A stretch of DNA of 32,180 nucleotides, from the NCBI GenBank assembly GCA_002394605.1, contig DGUI01000047.1:1-32180 (forward strand), read 5' to 3'. Positions within the stretch are counted from its first letter, which is position 1. Every line of letters starts with the position of its first letter. The notes below the pieces were generated by a model. The model had not been told where the DNA came from, ran no database searches, and saw nothing but the letters and a program-made list of their open reading frames with translations. The position numbers and the translations under genes are program-made. This document shows, piece after piece, positions 1 through 8,761 of the stretch. The DNA comes from Mageeibacillus sp. UBA4314. Its GTDB lineage: Bacteria; Bacillota; Clostridia; Saccharofermentanales; Saccharofermentanaceae.

Positions 1-1408
1 CGGAGTAAGCGTTGCACATCTCCCATGTGTTGATGAAGAGCTCAAATCTCTCTACCTTGGTAGGATCTGTGGGCTTCTTCTTCGTGAGGGGTGAGATCTC
101 GATCGGGTGGTCCATGATGAATGTGGGCTGGATCAGGTTCTTCTCGCAGTATTCCTCGAAGAAGAGGTTTATTATGTCACCCTTCTTGTGGCGGTCTTCG
201 AACTCGATGTGGTGCTCCTTGGCGAGTGCCTTGGCAGCATCGTCGCCATCGACTGTATCGAAATCAATGCCTGCATACTTCTTGATCGCCTCGTTCATCG
301 TGAGCCTCTCAAAGGGCTTGCCAAAGTCGATCTCGATATCACCATACTTGATGATCGATGTGCCGCAGACCTTCTCAGCCAGATACTTGAACATGGACTC
401 GGTCAGTTCCATCATTCCGTAGTAATCTGTATATGCCTGGTAAAGCTCCATCAAAGTAAACTCGGGATTGTGTCTTGTATCAACACCTTCGTTACGGAAT
501 ACTCGGCCGATCTCATATACCCTTTCGAGGCCTCCGACGATTAGCCTCTTGAGATAAAGTTCGAGTGATATGCGGAGCTTAACGTCTTCATCGAGCGCAT
601 TGTAGTGTGTCTCGAAGGGTCTTGCTGCTGCTCCGCCGGCGTTGCTTACCAGCATGGGCGTCTCAACTTCCATAAAGCCGCGTCCGTCAAGGAAATTACG
701 GATCTCCTTGATGATCTTCGATCTCTTAACGAATGTGTCCCTAACCTCCGGGTTGACAATGAGATCGGTATATCTCTGTCTGTATCTTGTATCAGTATCT
801 GTAAGTCCGTGGAATTTCTCAGGAAGGATCTGGAGTGACTTGGACAGCAGCGTCATAGCAGTGGCATGAACAGATACCTCACCTGTCATTGTGCGGAATA
901 CATAACCCTCCACACCGAAGATATCACCAATATCAGACTTCTTAAAATCAGCATATGACTCTTCACCGATCCCATCCTTGGATACGTAGATCTGGATCCT
1001 GCCCTTCAGGTCCTGAATATTTGCGAAAGATGCCTTTCCCATTACACGCTTGAAGAGCATTCTTCCGGCAATCTTAACCTCGATGGGGTGAGCATCAAGG
1101 AGAGCACGGCGTGTGTTATAAGCTTCCTTAACTGCTGCCCGGTATGCTGCGACAGTATCATTATCCGCATCGTCTGCAGGCTTGTCGATAACAGGCTCGA
1201 CATAATCTTTAAGGATCTCTCTCTCCTGCTCCTCGTATGCCTTCACGGCATCGACAGTATGATAGTTCTGATCGAACTTGGTGATGACGAAGGGATCCTT
1301 CCCTGCCGCCTGAAGATCAGCAAGTTTCTGTCTTCTTACCTTCAGAAGCTGGCCCACATCCTCCTGTGGTGCATTGTTCACATTCTGCTGAACATTCTCG
1401 TCTGCCAT
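1..1408 (-). CDS. lysS: Lysyl-tRNA synthetase, class II (3' end outside window)
   Basis: The enzyme charges tRNA-Lys with lysine in the cytoplasm. Translation of the minus strand from the ATG at 1408 gives MADENVQQNV..., an N-terminal OB-fold anticodon-binding domain (PIEVKIAGRM) and the class II catalytic core. The core shows the motif 1 region (DTRYRQRYTDLIVNPEVR) and motif 2 (YEIGRVFRNEG). The frame is open to base 1, where it reads ...WEMCNAYS, so roughly the last 50-60 residues, including motif 3, are missing. The start is set by AAAGGAG seven bases upstream. Residues about 57-105 are an acidic/helical stretch between the first helix and the OB fold, longer than I expect for this family. 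The gene lies downstream of greA but is separated from it by a terminator. Confidence 0.96.
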   Translation of the reverse strand, partial: MADENVQQNVNNAPQEDVGQLLKVRRQKLADLQAAGKDPFVITKFDQNYHTVDAVKAYEEQEREILKDYVEPVIDKPADDADNDTVAAYRAAVKEAYNTRRALLDAHPIEVKIAGRMLFKRVMGKASFANIQDLKGRIQIYVSKDGIGEESYADFKKSDIGDIFGVEGYVFRTMTGEVSVHATAMTLLSKSLQILPEKFHGLTDTDTRYRQRYTDLIVNPEVRDTFVKRSKIIKEIRNFLDGRGFMEVETPMLVSNAGGAAARPFETHYNALDEDVKLRISLELYLKRLIVGGLERVYEIGRVFRNEGVDTRHNPEFTLMELYQAYTDYYGMMELTESMFKYLAEKVCGTSIIKYGDIEIDFGKPFERLTMNEAIKKYAGIDFDTVDGDDAAKALAKEHHIEFEDRHKKGDIINLFFEEYCEKNLIQPTFIMDHPIEISPLTKKKPTDPTKVERFELFINTWEMCNAYS

Positions 1409-1433
1409 AACATTCTCCTTTGTTTATAAATGG

Positions 1434-1463
1434 AAAAAGCGCGAGTTATCCAAATTCGCGCTT
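1434..1463 (-). terminator. Rho-independent terminator after greA
   Basis: On the minus strand the sequence reads AAGCGCGA, an 11-base loop, TCGCGCTT and then a run of five T. The 8-bp stem is perfect. It lies between the greA stop and the lysS start, so lysS is expected to depend on readthrough or on a promoter close to its start. Confidence 0.8.
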
Positions 1464-1498
1464 CTTTAAGACCGGTAAAACTCTTGTCTTGAAGAGGA

Positions 1499-1978
1499 TT
1501 ACTTACCGATCTTGGTGATCTTGTATTTGAGGATGCCGTTGGGGGTAACGACCTCTACGGTGTTGCCCTTCTTCTTGCCCATGATCGCAACACCAACGGG
1601 AGATTCCTCTGAGATCCTGTTCTCGAAATAGTTCTCCTCGTTCTGACCTACGATCGTGTATGTATCCTCTTCCTTCGTCTGAAGGTCCTTCAGTGTAACT
1701 GTGGAACCGAATGATACGACGGTCTTAAGGACTTCATCGTCCTCGCTGACCTCAGCATTCTTGAGGAGCTCCTCGATCTCGTGGATACGTGCCTCGTTCT
1801 TAGCCTGAGCCTCTCTGGCGTCATCGTACTCAGAGTTCTCCGACAAGTCACCCTGTGCTCTTGCTTCCTCGATCCTCTTGCCGATCTCAGCCTTAATGGT
1901 AGTCTTACGCTCGGACAATTCCTCCTGCAGTTCTTCAAAACCTGCACGGGTAAACTTGTTCTTCTTTTCTTCTGCCAT
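1499..1978 (-). CDS. greA: Transcription elongation factor GreA
   Basis: GreA rescues backtracked RNA polymerase by stimulating cleavage of the nascent transcript. The 159-residue product has the usual family length. It has the N-terminal antiparallel coiled coil (residues ~10-80) with the acidic tip GDLSENSEYDDA, followed by the C-terminal FKBP-like domain with ESPVGVAIMGKKKGNTVEVVTPNG. The start ATG is preceded by GAGAGG. It follows guaB by 56 bases with a TATAAT-like hexamer in the gap, so it may have its own promoter or be cotranscribed with guaB. A terminator follows the stop codon. Confidence 0.97.
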   Translation of the reverse strand: MAEEKKNKFTRAGFEELQEELSERKTTIKAEIGKRIEEARAQGDLSENSEYDDAREAQAKNEARIHEIEELLKNAEVSEDDEVLKTVVSFGSTVTLKDLQTKEEDTYTIVGQNEENYFENRISEESPVGVAIMGKKKGNTVEVVTPNGILKYKITKIGK

Positions 1979-2008
1979 CTTAAGTAACCTCTCGTCTTGA
2001 TGCTAAAT

Positions 2009-2014
2009 ATTATA
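2009..2014 (-). promoter_or_regulatory. Possible -10 box upstream of greA
   Basis: The minus strand reads TATAAT 31 bases before the greA start codon. I see no convincing -35 hexamer at the standard distance, so this is only a weak promoter candidate. Confidence 0.3.
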
Positions 2015-2034
2015 AACTAACGCCCATTTTATCA

Positions 2035-3543
2035 TTATCTGGCCGTTCTGTCATTCTCTTTCTGAATAACGTCGTGCGCGCCGCCCTCGATGATGGACGT
2101 TGACGATACGACAACGAGCCTTGCCTTCTCCTGGAGTTCCTCGATCGAAGACGATCCGCATGAGCACATCGTAGCCTTGATCTTGGCCAGGGACAGATCC
2201 AGATTATCCTTCAGGTGGCCAGCATAAGGTACGTATGAATCAACGCCCTCCTCGAAAGCCATCTTGCCGCCTGCACCGCCGTCATCGTAACGCTGCCAGT
2301 TCCTTGCCCTGTTGGAACCCTCGCCCCAGTACTCCTTAACATACGAGCCGTTGACGATCAGCTTCCTCGTAGGAGACTCATCGAACCTCGCGAAATACCT
2401 TCCGAGCATCAGGAAGTCAGCGCCCATTGCCAGTGCCAGCGTCATGTGGTAATCGTGTACGATACCGCCGTCAGAACACAGAGGGATGTACATTCCCGTC
2501 TCTTCGAAATACTTATCTCTTGCCTCAGCAACTGCAAGCACTGCAGAAGCCTGGCCGCAGCCGATACCCTTCTGCTCTCTCGTGATACAGATGGAACCGC
2601 CGCCGATACCGATCTTGATGAAGTCAGCGCCACAGTCTGCGAGGAACCTGAAGCCCTCGGCATCTACTACGTTGCCTGCGCCGACGGGGATGTCAGGGTA
2701 GTTGGCCTTGATCCACTTCAGCGCCTTCTCCTGCCATACGGAGAATCCGTCGGATGAGTCGAGGCAGAGAGCATCAGCGCCTGCTTCGATAAGTGCGGGA
2801 ACACGCTGCTCATAGTCCCTTGTATTGATACCGGCACCGACGATGAGCTTCTTCTCGCTGTCGAGGAGCTCATAAGGGTTAGCCTTGTGGAATTCATAGT
2901 CCTTGCGGAAAACGAGGCCTACGAGCCTTCCGTTGTCATCGACGATGGGAAGCTGGTTGATCTTGTTCTCCCAGATGATATCGTTTGCAACCTTGAGAGT
3001 CGTGCCCTCAGGTGCCGTAACGAGCTTATCGATGGGTGTCATGAAGGTGGATACCTTCTCATCCATTGTCATACGGCTTACCCTGTAATCCCTCGTCGTA
3101 ACGAGACCTACGAGCTTGCCTTCCGCCGTTCCGTCCTCAGTAACAGCGACAGTGCCGTGACCCTTCTGCTCCCTGAGAGCTAAGATGTCAGCCAGTGTAG
3201 CATCAGGAGATACGTTGGAATCGGATGTAACGATGCCGGCCTTGTACTTCTTGACCTTCCTGATCATCTCACACTGTGATTCGACTGACTGTGACTGGAA
3301 GATGAAGGACATACCGCCGCATCTTGCCAGGGCAACTGCGAGTCCGTCGTCAGATACAGCCTGCATGACAGCGGATACCATGGGGATGTTGATCTTGAGC
3401 TTCGATTCCTCCTTACCCTTCCTGTATTTGCACACCGGAGCCGACAGGTCAACCTGGTCGGGTGTGTTCTTCTCTGTTGTTAGATTCGGGATCAGCAAAT
3501 ACTCACTGAATGTTCTGGATTCCTGCTCGAAGATCTTAGCCAT
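2035..3543 (-). CDS. guaB: IMP dehydrogenase
   Basis: This is the NAD-dependent oxidation of IMP to XMP, the committed step of GMP synthesis. The product is about 502 residues from the ATG at 3543 (MAKIFEQE...). An upstream in-frame start would add 14 residues, but the GGGGGTACC ribosome-binding stretch sits directly before the chosen ATG. Visible are the TIM-barrel start (MVSAVMQAVSDDGLAVALARCGG), a tandem CBS insertion (residues ~115-235) and the phosphate/K+ loop with the catalytic cysteine in GGGSICITREQKGIGCGQ. The flap region EYWGEGSNRARNWQRYDDGG and a CSCGSSS segment near the C terminus are also seen. This is the variant subgroup with GIGCGQ after the active-site cysteine, where the classical enzymes have GVGVPQ. 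It is transcribed divergently from the amidase gene. Confidence 0.96.
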   Translation of the reverse strand: MAKIFEQESRTFSEYLLIPNLTTEKNTPDQVDLSAPVCKYRKGKEESKLKINIPMVSAVMQAVSDDGLAVALARCGGMSFIFQSQSVESQCEMIRKVKKYKAGIVTSDSNVSPDATLADILALREQKGHGTVAVTEDGTAEGKLVGLVTTRDYRVSRMTMDEKVSTFMTPIDKLVTAPEGTTLKVANDIIWENKINQLPIVDDNGRLVGLVFRKDYEFHKANPYELLDSEKKLIVGAGINTRDYEQRVPALIEAGADALCLDSSDGFSVWQEKALKWIKANYPDIPVGAGNVVDAEGFRFLADCGADFIKIGIGGGSICITREQKGIGCGQASAVLAVAEARDKYFEETGMYIPLCSDGGIVHDYHMTLALAMGADFLMLGRYFARFDESPTRKLIVNGSYVKEYWGEGSNRARNWQRYDDGGAGGKMAFEEGVDSYVPYAGHLKDNLDLSLAKIKATMCSCGSSSIEELQEKARLVVVSSTSIIEGGAHDVIQKENDRTAR

Positions 3544-3575
3544 AAGGTACCCCCATAACATAATATTTTCAAAAT

Positions 3576-3604
3576 ATATTATCACAAAGGGTGCTTCGTT
3601 ACAA
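3576..3604 (-). promoter_or_regulatory. Probable guaB promoter
   Basis: The minus strand has TTGTAA (3599-3604), a 17-base spacer and TAATAT (3576-3581), about 33 bases before the guaB start. It is partly nested with the divergent amidase promoter. No guanine riboswitch fits in this short leader. Confidence 0.55.
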
Positions 3605-3613
3605 ACATGTAAT

Positions 3614-3643
3614 TTGCTTTATTTTACAGATTTGTGTTACAAT
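3614..3643 (+). promoter_or_regulatory. Probable promoter of the secreted amidase gene
   Basis: TTGCTT (3614-3619), an 18-base spacer and TACAAT (3638-3643) lie 25 bases before the start codon. A GGGAGG ribosome binding site (3658-3663) follows. The intergenic region is AT-rich and shared with the guaB promoter. Confidence 0.55.
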
Positions 3644-3668
3644 TTTTGGAATACATAGGGAGGCATCT

Positions 3669-5699
3669 ATGAATCTATTCAGGAAGGCCGCAGCTGCGGT
3701 CCTTACAGGCTGTTTATTACTGACTTTCGTGCCCGCGGAAGCGCTGGCCGCATCGCAGGGATGGAAGCAGAAATCCGGCAAATGGTACTACTACGACGAG
3801 TACGGCAAGAAGGTCAAGGGCGTACAGAAGATAGACGGCAAGATCTATTTCTTTGACAAGAAGGGTGTCATGCAGACAGGCTGGCAGCAGGATGCTGACG
3901 GCAACTGGTATTATCTGAAGAGTTCCGGCGCTGCTTACAGGAAGAAGTGGGTCACGCTGAAGAAGAAGACGTATTTTTTCGATAAGTATGGCGTGATGGC
4001 CACGGGTTTCCAGGAGATCGAAGACAAGCAGTATTACTTCAAGTCCACGGGTGCGCTCTACACAGGCTTTAAGAAGTTTGAGGGGACGAAGTACTTCTTC
4101 TCATCCAAGGGCATCATAAAGAACGGCTGGGGCGTCAAGGACGGCATAAGCTACTACCTCGATGAGGAAGGCGCTCCCCTGACGGGCCTTAACGAGGTCA
4201 AAGGCAAGACATACATCTTTGACGAGACGGGCGCGATGCTCAAGGGCTGGCAGAAGGACGAGGACGGCAACACGTACTACCTCGGATCCGACGGCGCCGC
4301 GCTCAAGGACACATGGAAGAAGATCAGCAGCAAGTGGTATCTGTTCGATGAGAACGGCATCATGGAGAACCGCGGCGTCACCAAGGTCGACAGCAAGTAC
4401 TACTACTTCAAGAGCAGCGGCGCGATGGCGGCAAACGCAGTCATCGACGGCATCAGATACGGTTCTTCCGGTGCGGCGGAGTCCAATCCGACGATCCCCC
4501 TGAGATTCGAGACATTGCAGTTCAACGGGTCCAACAGCAGAACGCTCAACAAGATAAGCGACCTCGTGCTGAGCATTAAGCTTAGCGGCTGTGAGGATGC
4601 GGAGCTATATTACAAGGTGTACAAGGACGGCGAGCTCGTGTTCACGAGTGACACGTTTGCTGCTGATGAGACTGTTGACCTCCCCTTCACCGCCGACCAG
4701 GGCGCGACATTCAAGGGCGACTTTATGGCCAAGGGTAAGTACAAGTTCAAGGTCTACACCTCAGACGGCACTTTCTTCACCTCCGTCACGGCGACCGTCA
4801 AGTCCACGGCCCCCAAAGACGAGGTCAAGATGAAATACAGCGACGACAACGAGCCCCTCGTCTGCATGATGACACAGAGCACCTGCTACAGGAGCACGAG
4901 GCTCTTCACCCCCAAGGGCATCCTCTGGCACTCCACCGGAGTCAACAACCCGAACCTCAAGCGCTTTGTCCAGCCCGATGACAACGCCCCGGACCGCGCG
5001 AAATTACTGAAGAAGCTCGGCACCAATACCAACAAGAACGACTGGAACCACATTGACCGCCAGGTCGGCCTCAACTTCTGGATCGGCAAGCTCGCCAACG
5101 GCAAAGTCGCCGCCGTCCAGACCATGCCCTGGAACTTCCGTCCTTGGGGCTGCGGCTACGGCACCAAAGGCAGCGGCAACGACATCTACATCCAGTTCGA
5201 GATCTGTGAGGACGCACTGAAGAGCAAGTCCTACTTCAATGCATGCTACAAAGAGGCCTGCCAGATGACAGCCTACCTCTGCCGCATGTTCGACATCGAC
5301 CCCAAAGGCACCATCGAATACAACGGCCAGATCCTCCCCACCATCACCGACCACACAGGCGCCCACAGCTACAACATCGGCTCCAACCACGGCGACATCC
5401 AGCACTGGAGCAAGAAATACGGCAAGACCATGGCCTCCGTCCGCAAGGATGTGGCCAAGATCCTCGACCTCGACACCACATCCACCTGCACGTTCAAGGG
5501 AACCTGGAACAGCGCCGAAAGTGAGATCAAAGCTCTTGAGTCGCCTGTGAAAGGAAGCGCGTATGTGGGTTGCGGTTGTATTAGTGGAGACGAGCTTGTG
5601 AGCGGAGTTGATGAGATCAAAGATCTGCATGGCGGGGTTTTCCTTGTTGTTGGGAGCGCCGCCGGAAGTGCAGTGTCTGAGGAAGATAAGAGGGATTGA
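3669..5699 (+). CDS. Secreted N-acetylmuramoyl-L-alanine amidase with N-terminal cell-wall-binding repeats
   Basis: This is a predicted extracellular peptidoglycan amidase of 676 residues. The ATG at 3669 is preceded by GGGAGG; an upstream in-frame start at 3591 would precede the promoter and disrupt the signal peptide. Residues 1-28 form a signal peptide ending in ALA. Residues ~30-270 are about eleven glucan/choline-binding-type repeats of ~20 residues (pattern GxWYY...G, YFFD..G) plus one degenerate copy. Residues ~275-385 look like a beta-sandwich linker. Residues ~388-600 form an Amidase_2/PGRP-like domain with W420-H421-S-T-G and H562/H566...SNHGDIQHW (573-580), which supply candidate zinc ligands. 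The last ~65 residues do not resemble the amidase fold and have different composition. It is the only intact plus-strand gene. No terminator is obvious downstream. Confidence 0.85.
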   Translation: MNLFRKAAAAVLTGCLLLTFVPAEALAASQGWKQKSGKWYYYDEYGKKVKGVQKIDGKIYFFDKKGVMQTGWQQDADGNWYYLKSSGAAYRKKWVTLKKKTYFFDKYGVMATGFQEIEDKQYYFKSTGALYTGFKKFEGTKYFFSSKGIIKNGWGVKDGISYYLDEEGAPLTGLNEVKGKTYIFDETGAMLKGWQKDEDGNTYYLGSDGAALKDTWKKISSKWYLFDENGIMENRGVTKVDSKYYYFKSSGAMAANAVIDGIRYGSSGAAESNPTIPLRFETLQFNGSNSRTLNKISDLVLSIKLSGCEDAELYYKVYKDGELVFTSDTFAADETVDLPFTADQGATFKGDFMAKGKYKFKVYTSDGTFFTSVTATVKSTAPKDEVKMKYSDDNEPLVCMMTQSTCYRSTRLFTPKGILWHSTGVNNPNLKRFVQPDDNAPDRAKLLKKLGTNTNKNDWNHIDRQVGLNFWIGKLANGKVAAVQTMPWNFRPWGCGYGTKGSGNDIYIQFEICEDALKSKSYFNACYKEACQMTAYLCRMFDIDPKGTIEYNGQILPTITDHTGAHSYNIGSNHGDIQHWSKKYGKTMASVRKDVAKILDLDTTSTCTFKGTWNSAESEIKALESPVKGSAYVGCGCISGDELVSGVDEIKDLHGGVFLVVGSAAGSAVSEEDKRD

Positions 5700-5800
5700 C
5701 TGTAAATAGTCGTGGTGACTTGGGCGGCTTTGGTTGTTTTGGGTTGCCTTGGTTGCTTGGGTTGATGCCAGACGGAGTTGCAAAGGCATTGAACGGCATT
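5700..5800. other. Low-complexity GT-rich spacer downstream of the amidase gene
   Basis: The plus strand carries imperfect repeats of TTTGGTTG/CCTTGGTTG and of GCAAAGGCATTG. I see no gene, terminator or promoter here. It abuts element A. Confidence 0.5.
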
Positions 5801-6025
5801 GCAAAGGCTTTGCAGCGGTGTCCCCGGTGTCATATTTGAGTTGATCAAAGTATTCCTGACGATCCATTCTATAAATTGCTCTATGTAATGCAAATACATA
5901 GAATGGTTTATAGAATATTCTATGTAACGCTCTATGTAATGAATTTACATAGAGTGATTTATAGAATGAGCTGATCCCGTAACTGAGATCTACGGTGTCC
6001 CGGGTGGCATCAGGCGTTGCCAGTC
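5801..6025 (-). repeat. Repeat element A: two tags flanking a palindromic module
   Basis: This is the structured part of the 496-base gene-free stretch 5700-6195. Read on the minus strand it starts with a 32-nt block (6025-5994) containing GATGCCACCCGGGACACC. A 16-nt spacer follows, then GGATCAGCTCATTCTATAAA (5977-5958). Next comes a ~100-bp palindromic module bounded by ATTCTATAAA/TTTATAGAAT (5866-5967), which contains CTCTATGTAA/TTACATAGAG arms. After that is a second tag, GACACCGGGGACACC (5831-5817), and the perfect palindrome GCAAAG-C-CTTTGC (5813-5801). No long open frame with coding character is present. The 32+16+20 arrangement recurs in element B. Confidence 0.75.
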
Positions 6026-6120
6026 TCACTCAACACACTCCTTCTATCACAACTCCTTTAACACAACCCCCACTCAACACACTCCATCTAGCACAACTCC
6101 TTCTATCACAACTCTCCCCT
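6026..6120. repeat. C/A/T-rich short repeats next to element A
   Basis: ACTCAACACACTC occurs at 6028-6040 and 6072-6084, and CTCCTTCTATCACAACTC occurs twice (from about 6038 and 6097). The same 13-mer appears again at 12311. This lies between element A and the terminator of the zinc-ribbon gene. Confidence 0.6.
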
Positions 6121-6132
6121 CCCCTCCACAAC

Positions 6133-6169
6133 AAAAAAAGCCATCCCTTCATTCACATTCCGGGATGGC
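6133..6169 (-). terminator. Rho-independent terminator of the zinc-ribbon gene
   Basis: The minus strand reads GCCATCCC, a 14-base loop, GGGATGGC and seven T. It lies 27 bases after the stop codon of the zinc-ribbon protein gene. Confidence 0.85.
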
Positions 6170-6195
6170 CCATAAATATTTGCCCAAATATTGGA

Positions 6196-6657
6196 TTACT
6201 CTTCTGTGGACTCCTTCTTCTCCTCCTCAGCAGGAGCTTCCTCAGCCTTATCTTCTTCAGCTGTCTCAGCGGCATCCTCTGCTGCAGGCTCTTCGGGAAC
6301 AGCCTTAGGTTCTTCGTCGAACATGATGACACGCGTAGCTGACTCAGGGTCGAACTTGTTGCCGCACTTGAAACAGAAAGCGTACTCGAGGTTGTTCTCC
6401 TGCTTACATGAGGGACAGAGCTTGAGACCCTTCTCGAACAGGATCTTGTGCTTGAGTTCTTCGATATCCCTGTAGAGCTTTGTGACTGATTCACAACGGT
6501 TATTGATATCTTTCGTAACGTCTACATTGTTGTCCTTGTACTGACCATAGTACAGACGTCCGATCTCATCATAATATCTCTTAATGGAAAGATTCTTGTC
6601 GCTAATGGACTTCTCGTAGCCCTGGATAACCTTTGCCTTGGAGTCAAATAATGCCAT
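6196..6657 (-). CDS. Zinc-ribbon protein with acidic C-terminal tail, function unknown
   Basis: I do not recognise a named family. The 153-residue product begins MALFDSKAKV and is preceded by GGAGGT eight bases upstream. Residues ~10-75 are probably helical (coiled-coil-like, rich in charged residues). They are followed by a four-cysteine zinc ribbon: C81-PS-C84 and C95-FK-C98. The last ~45 residues are almost entirely E, A, P, D and K, so probably disordered. There is no signal peptide or membrane segment, so it is predicted cytoplasmic. It is monocistronic: a TATAAT lies upstream and a strong terminator downstream. Confidence 0.75.
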   Translation of the reverse strand: MALFDSKAKVIQGYEKSISDKNLSIKRYYDEIGRLYYGQYKDNNVDVTKDINNRCESVTKLYRDIEELKHKILFEKGLKLCPSCKQENNLEYAFCFKCGNKFDPESATRVIMFDEEPKAVPEEPAAEDAAETAEEDKAEEAPAEEEKKESTEE

Positions 6658-6690
6658 GTCATGTCACCTCCGATAATGTAACTGTAATGG

Positions 6691-6696
6691 ATTATA
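6691..6696 (-). promoter_or_regulatory. Possible -10 box of the zinc-ribbon gene
   Basis: The minus strand reads TATAAT 34 bases before the start codon. The -35 position is poor (TGTTAT). It sits just after the uvrB stop codon. Confidence 0.4.
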
Positions 6697-6719
6697 CATC
6701 ATTTTCACAAAAAATAACA

Positions 6720-8720
6720 CTAATCGGCCGATTCTTTTAGTGTAATTATTACATCTCTGATCGCTGCCGCCCTCTCGAAATCAAGATCCTTGGCCGCCTT
6801 CTTCATTTCGGAGGTGAGCTTTGTGATCATCTTCTCCAGTTCATTGGGATCCTGCTTGCCCTTGACCACGCCGTCGTTGATCAGGGATTCCACGTCGATG
6901 TGTGTTGCGCGGGTCTCGGTCGCGGCTTCGCTTATCGTCTCGAAGACGTCCTTGACCGGTTTGATGATGGTCTTCGGGATGATGCCGTGCTCTTCGTTAT
7001 ATGCCTTCTGGATGGTGCGGCGCCTGTTTGTCTCGCCTACGGCCTCCATGATCGAATCGGTTATCTCGTCGCAGTAGAGTATGACGCGGCCGTTGCTGTT
7101 GCGGGCGCATCTGCCGATGATCTGGATGAGCGATCTGGTGGACCTTAAGAACCCTTCCTTGTCCGCGTCGAGGATCATGAGGAGCGACACCTCGGGAAGG
7201 TCGATGCCCTCCCTTAGCAGGTTGATGCCGACGATGACGTCGATCTCATCCGACCTCAGTTTGTTAAGTATCCTCATGCGGTCGACTGTCTTGATGTCAG
7301 AGTGCAGGTATTCGACTCTGATGTTCTCGTTTGCGAGGAACTCGGTCAGGTCCTCCGACATCTTCTTGGTGAGTGTCATGATGAGGGACTTCTCGCCGCG
7401 CTTCTTGTTTTCGGCGAGTTCGGCGAGGATGTCTTCGATCTGGCCTTCGACGGGCCTTATGAAGATCTCGGGATCCAATAGTCCGGTAGGTCTTATCACC
7501 TGCTCGACGACGCGGTCGCTGTGTTCCTTCTCATAGTCGGCGGGCGTCGCGGATACGAAGATCGTCTGGCCCATCCGCTCTTCGAACTCGGCAAACTTCA
7601 AGGGCCTGTTGTCGAACGCGGAAGGCAGTCTGAAGCCGTACTGGACGAGCATCTCCTTGCGCGCGCGGTCGCCGTTATACATCGCCCCCACCTGCGGGAT
7701 CGTCTGGTGTGACTCATCGATCAAAAGCAGATAATCCTTCGGGAAAAAGTCCATCAGCGTACAGGGTGCTTCCCCTTCCCTGCGTCCCGATATGTGCCTT
7801 GAATAGTTCTCGATCCCTTTGCAGAATCCTGTCTCGCGGAGCATGTCCAGATCGTATCTCGTCTTCTGCTCGAGCCTGTAAGCCTCGACGATCTTGCCCT
7901 CGGAACGCAGCACTGCAAGACGGTCCTCGAGTTCCTCCTCAATCGACTCTAGTGCCCTCAGGAGCTTCTGTCTTCCCGTCGCATAGTGCGACGCCGGGAA
8001 TATCTCGACATAGTTCTTTGAATACTCCATCTTGCCGGTGATCCTGTCAACAAAACTGATCTTGTCGATCTCATCATCAAAGAAGCTGATCCTTGTCAGC
8101 GTGTTCTCCGAATCCGGTGTATAGATGTCTATCACATCGCCGCGCACCCTGAACGAACCTCTGACAGGCTCGAAATCATTGCGGTCATATTGTATGTTCA
8201 CGAGCTGCGCCATGACTTCCTCAGGTGAGATCGTCTGACCGACCTTAAGGTTCACGACGAGCGACTGGTAGTCTTCCTTGTCGCCGATACCGTAGATGCA
8301 CGATACCGATGCCACGACTATGACGTCGTCGCGCGTCAGGAGCGATCTGGTGGCCTCGTGGCGCATCCTGTCGATGTCGTCGTTGATGGAACTGTCTTTC
8401 TCGATGTACGTATCCGTTGAAGCGATGTAAGCTTCCGGCTGGTAGTAGTCGTAGTAACTTACGAAGTATTCTACAGCATTGTTGGGAAAGAGTTCCTTGA
8501 GCTCGGCATAGAGCTGGCCCGCGAGAGTCTTGTTATGCGCCAACACGAGAGTCGGCCTCCCGATCTGCGTGATGACGTTTGCCATCGTGTATGTCTTGCC
8601 CGAACCGGTGACGCCGAGCAGCACCTGTCCGCGGCTTCCTTCCCTGACGCCTTCGACGAGCTTTGCTATCGCCTCCGGCTGGTCACCGGACGGTTTGTAT
8701 TGGGATACTAATTCAAACAT
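6720..8720 (-). CDS. uvrB: Excinuclease ABC subunit B
   Basis: UvrB is the helicase-like damage-verification subunit of nucleotide excision repair and works with UvrA and UvrC. The 666-residue product has family-typical length. It shows Walker A GVTGSGKT (36-43), the beta-hairpin region YYDYYQPEAYI, the helicase motifs DESHQ and IGRCARN, and the C-terminal UVR domain with ELEKMITKLTSEMKKAAKDL. The ATG start is standard (MFELVSQYKPSGDQPEAI). The gene begins 41 bases after the serine acetyltransferase stop, so readthrough from it is likely. I see no LexA-type operator directly upstream and no clear terminator downstream. Confidence 0.98.
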   Translation of the reverse strand: MFELVSQYKPSGDQPEAIAKLVEGVREGSRGQVLLGVTGSGKTYTMANVITQIGRPTLVLAHNKTLAGQLYAELKELFPNNAVEYFVSYYDYYQPEAYIASTDTYIEKDSSINDDIDRMRHEATRSLLTRDDVIVVASVSCIYGIGDKEDYQSLVVNLKVGQTISPEEVMAQLVNIQYDRNDFEPVRGSFRVRGDVIDIYTPDSENTLTRISFFDDEIDKISFVDRITGKMEYSKNYVEIFPASHYATGRQKLLRALESIEEELEDRLAVLRSEGKIVEAYRLEQKTRYDLDMLRETGFCKGIENYSRHISGRREGEAPCTLMDFFPKDYLLLIDESHQTIPQVGAMYNGDRARKEMLVQYGFRLPSAFDNRPLKFAEFEERMGQTIFVSATPADYEKEHSDRVVEQVIRPTGLLDPEIFIRPVEGQIEDILAELAENKKRGEKSLIMTLTKKMSEDLTEFLANENIRVEYLHSDIKTVDRMRILNKLRSDEIDVIVGINLLREGIDLPEVSLLMILDADKEGFLRSTRSLIQIIGRCARNSNGRVILYCDEITDSIMEAVGETNRRRTIQKAYNEEHGIIPKTIIKPVKDVFETISEAATETRATHIDVESLINDGVVKGKQDPNELEKMITKLTSEMKKAAKDLDFERAAAIRDVIITLKESAD

Positions 8721-8761
8721 TTAGAGTCATTTCCCCGGGAGAAAGTGGATTTAACATTGTT

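Noticed and set aside
1409..1498. T-box leader before lysS
   Set aside because: The gap to greA is only 90 bases and is taken up by a simple terminator; no T-box sequence is visible.
5004..6029. Long antisense frame (341 codons) opposite the amidase 3' end and across element A
   Set aside because: It is opposite the well-supported amidase domain and runs through palindromic repeats; it has no domain and no ribosome binding site.
8721..8761. SOS (LexA) operator before uvrB
   Set aside because: No GAAC-N4-GTTC-type inverted repeat is visible in the gap to the upstream gene.
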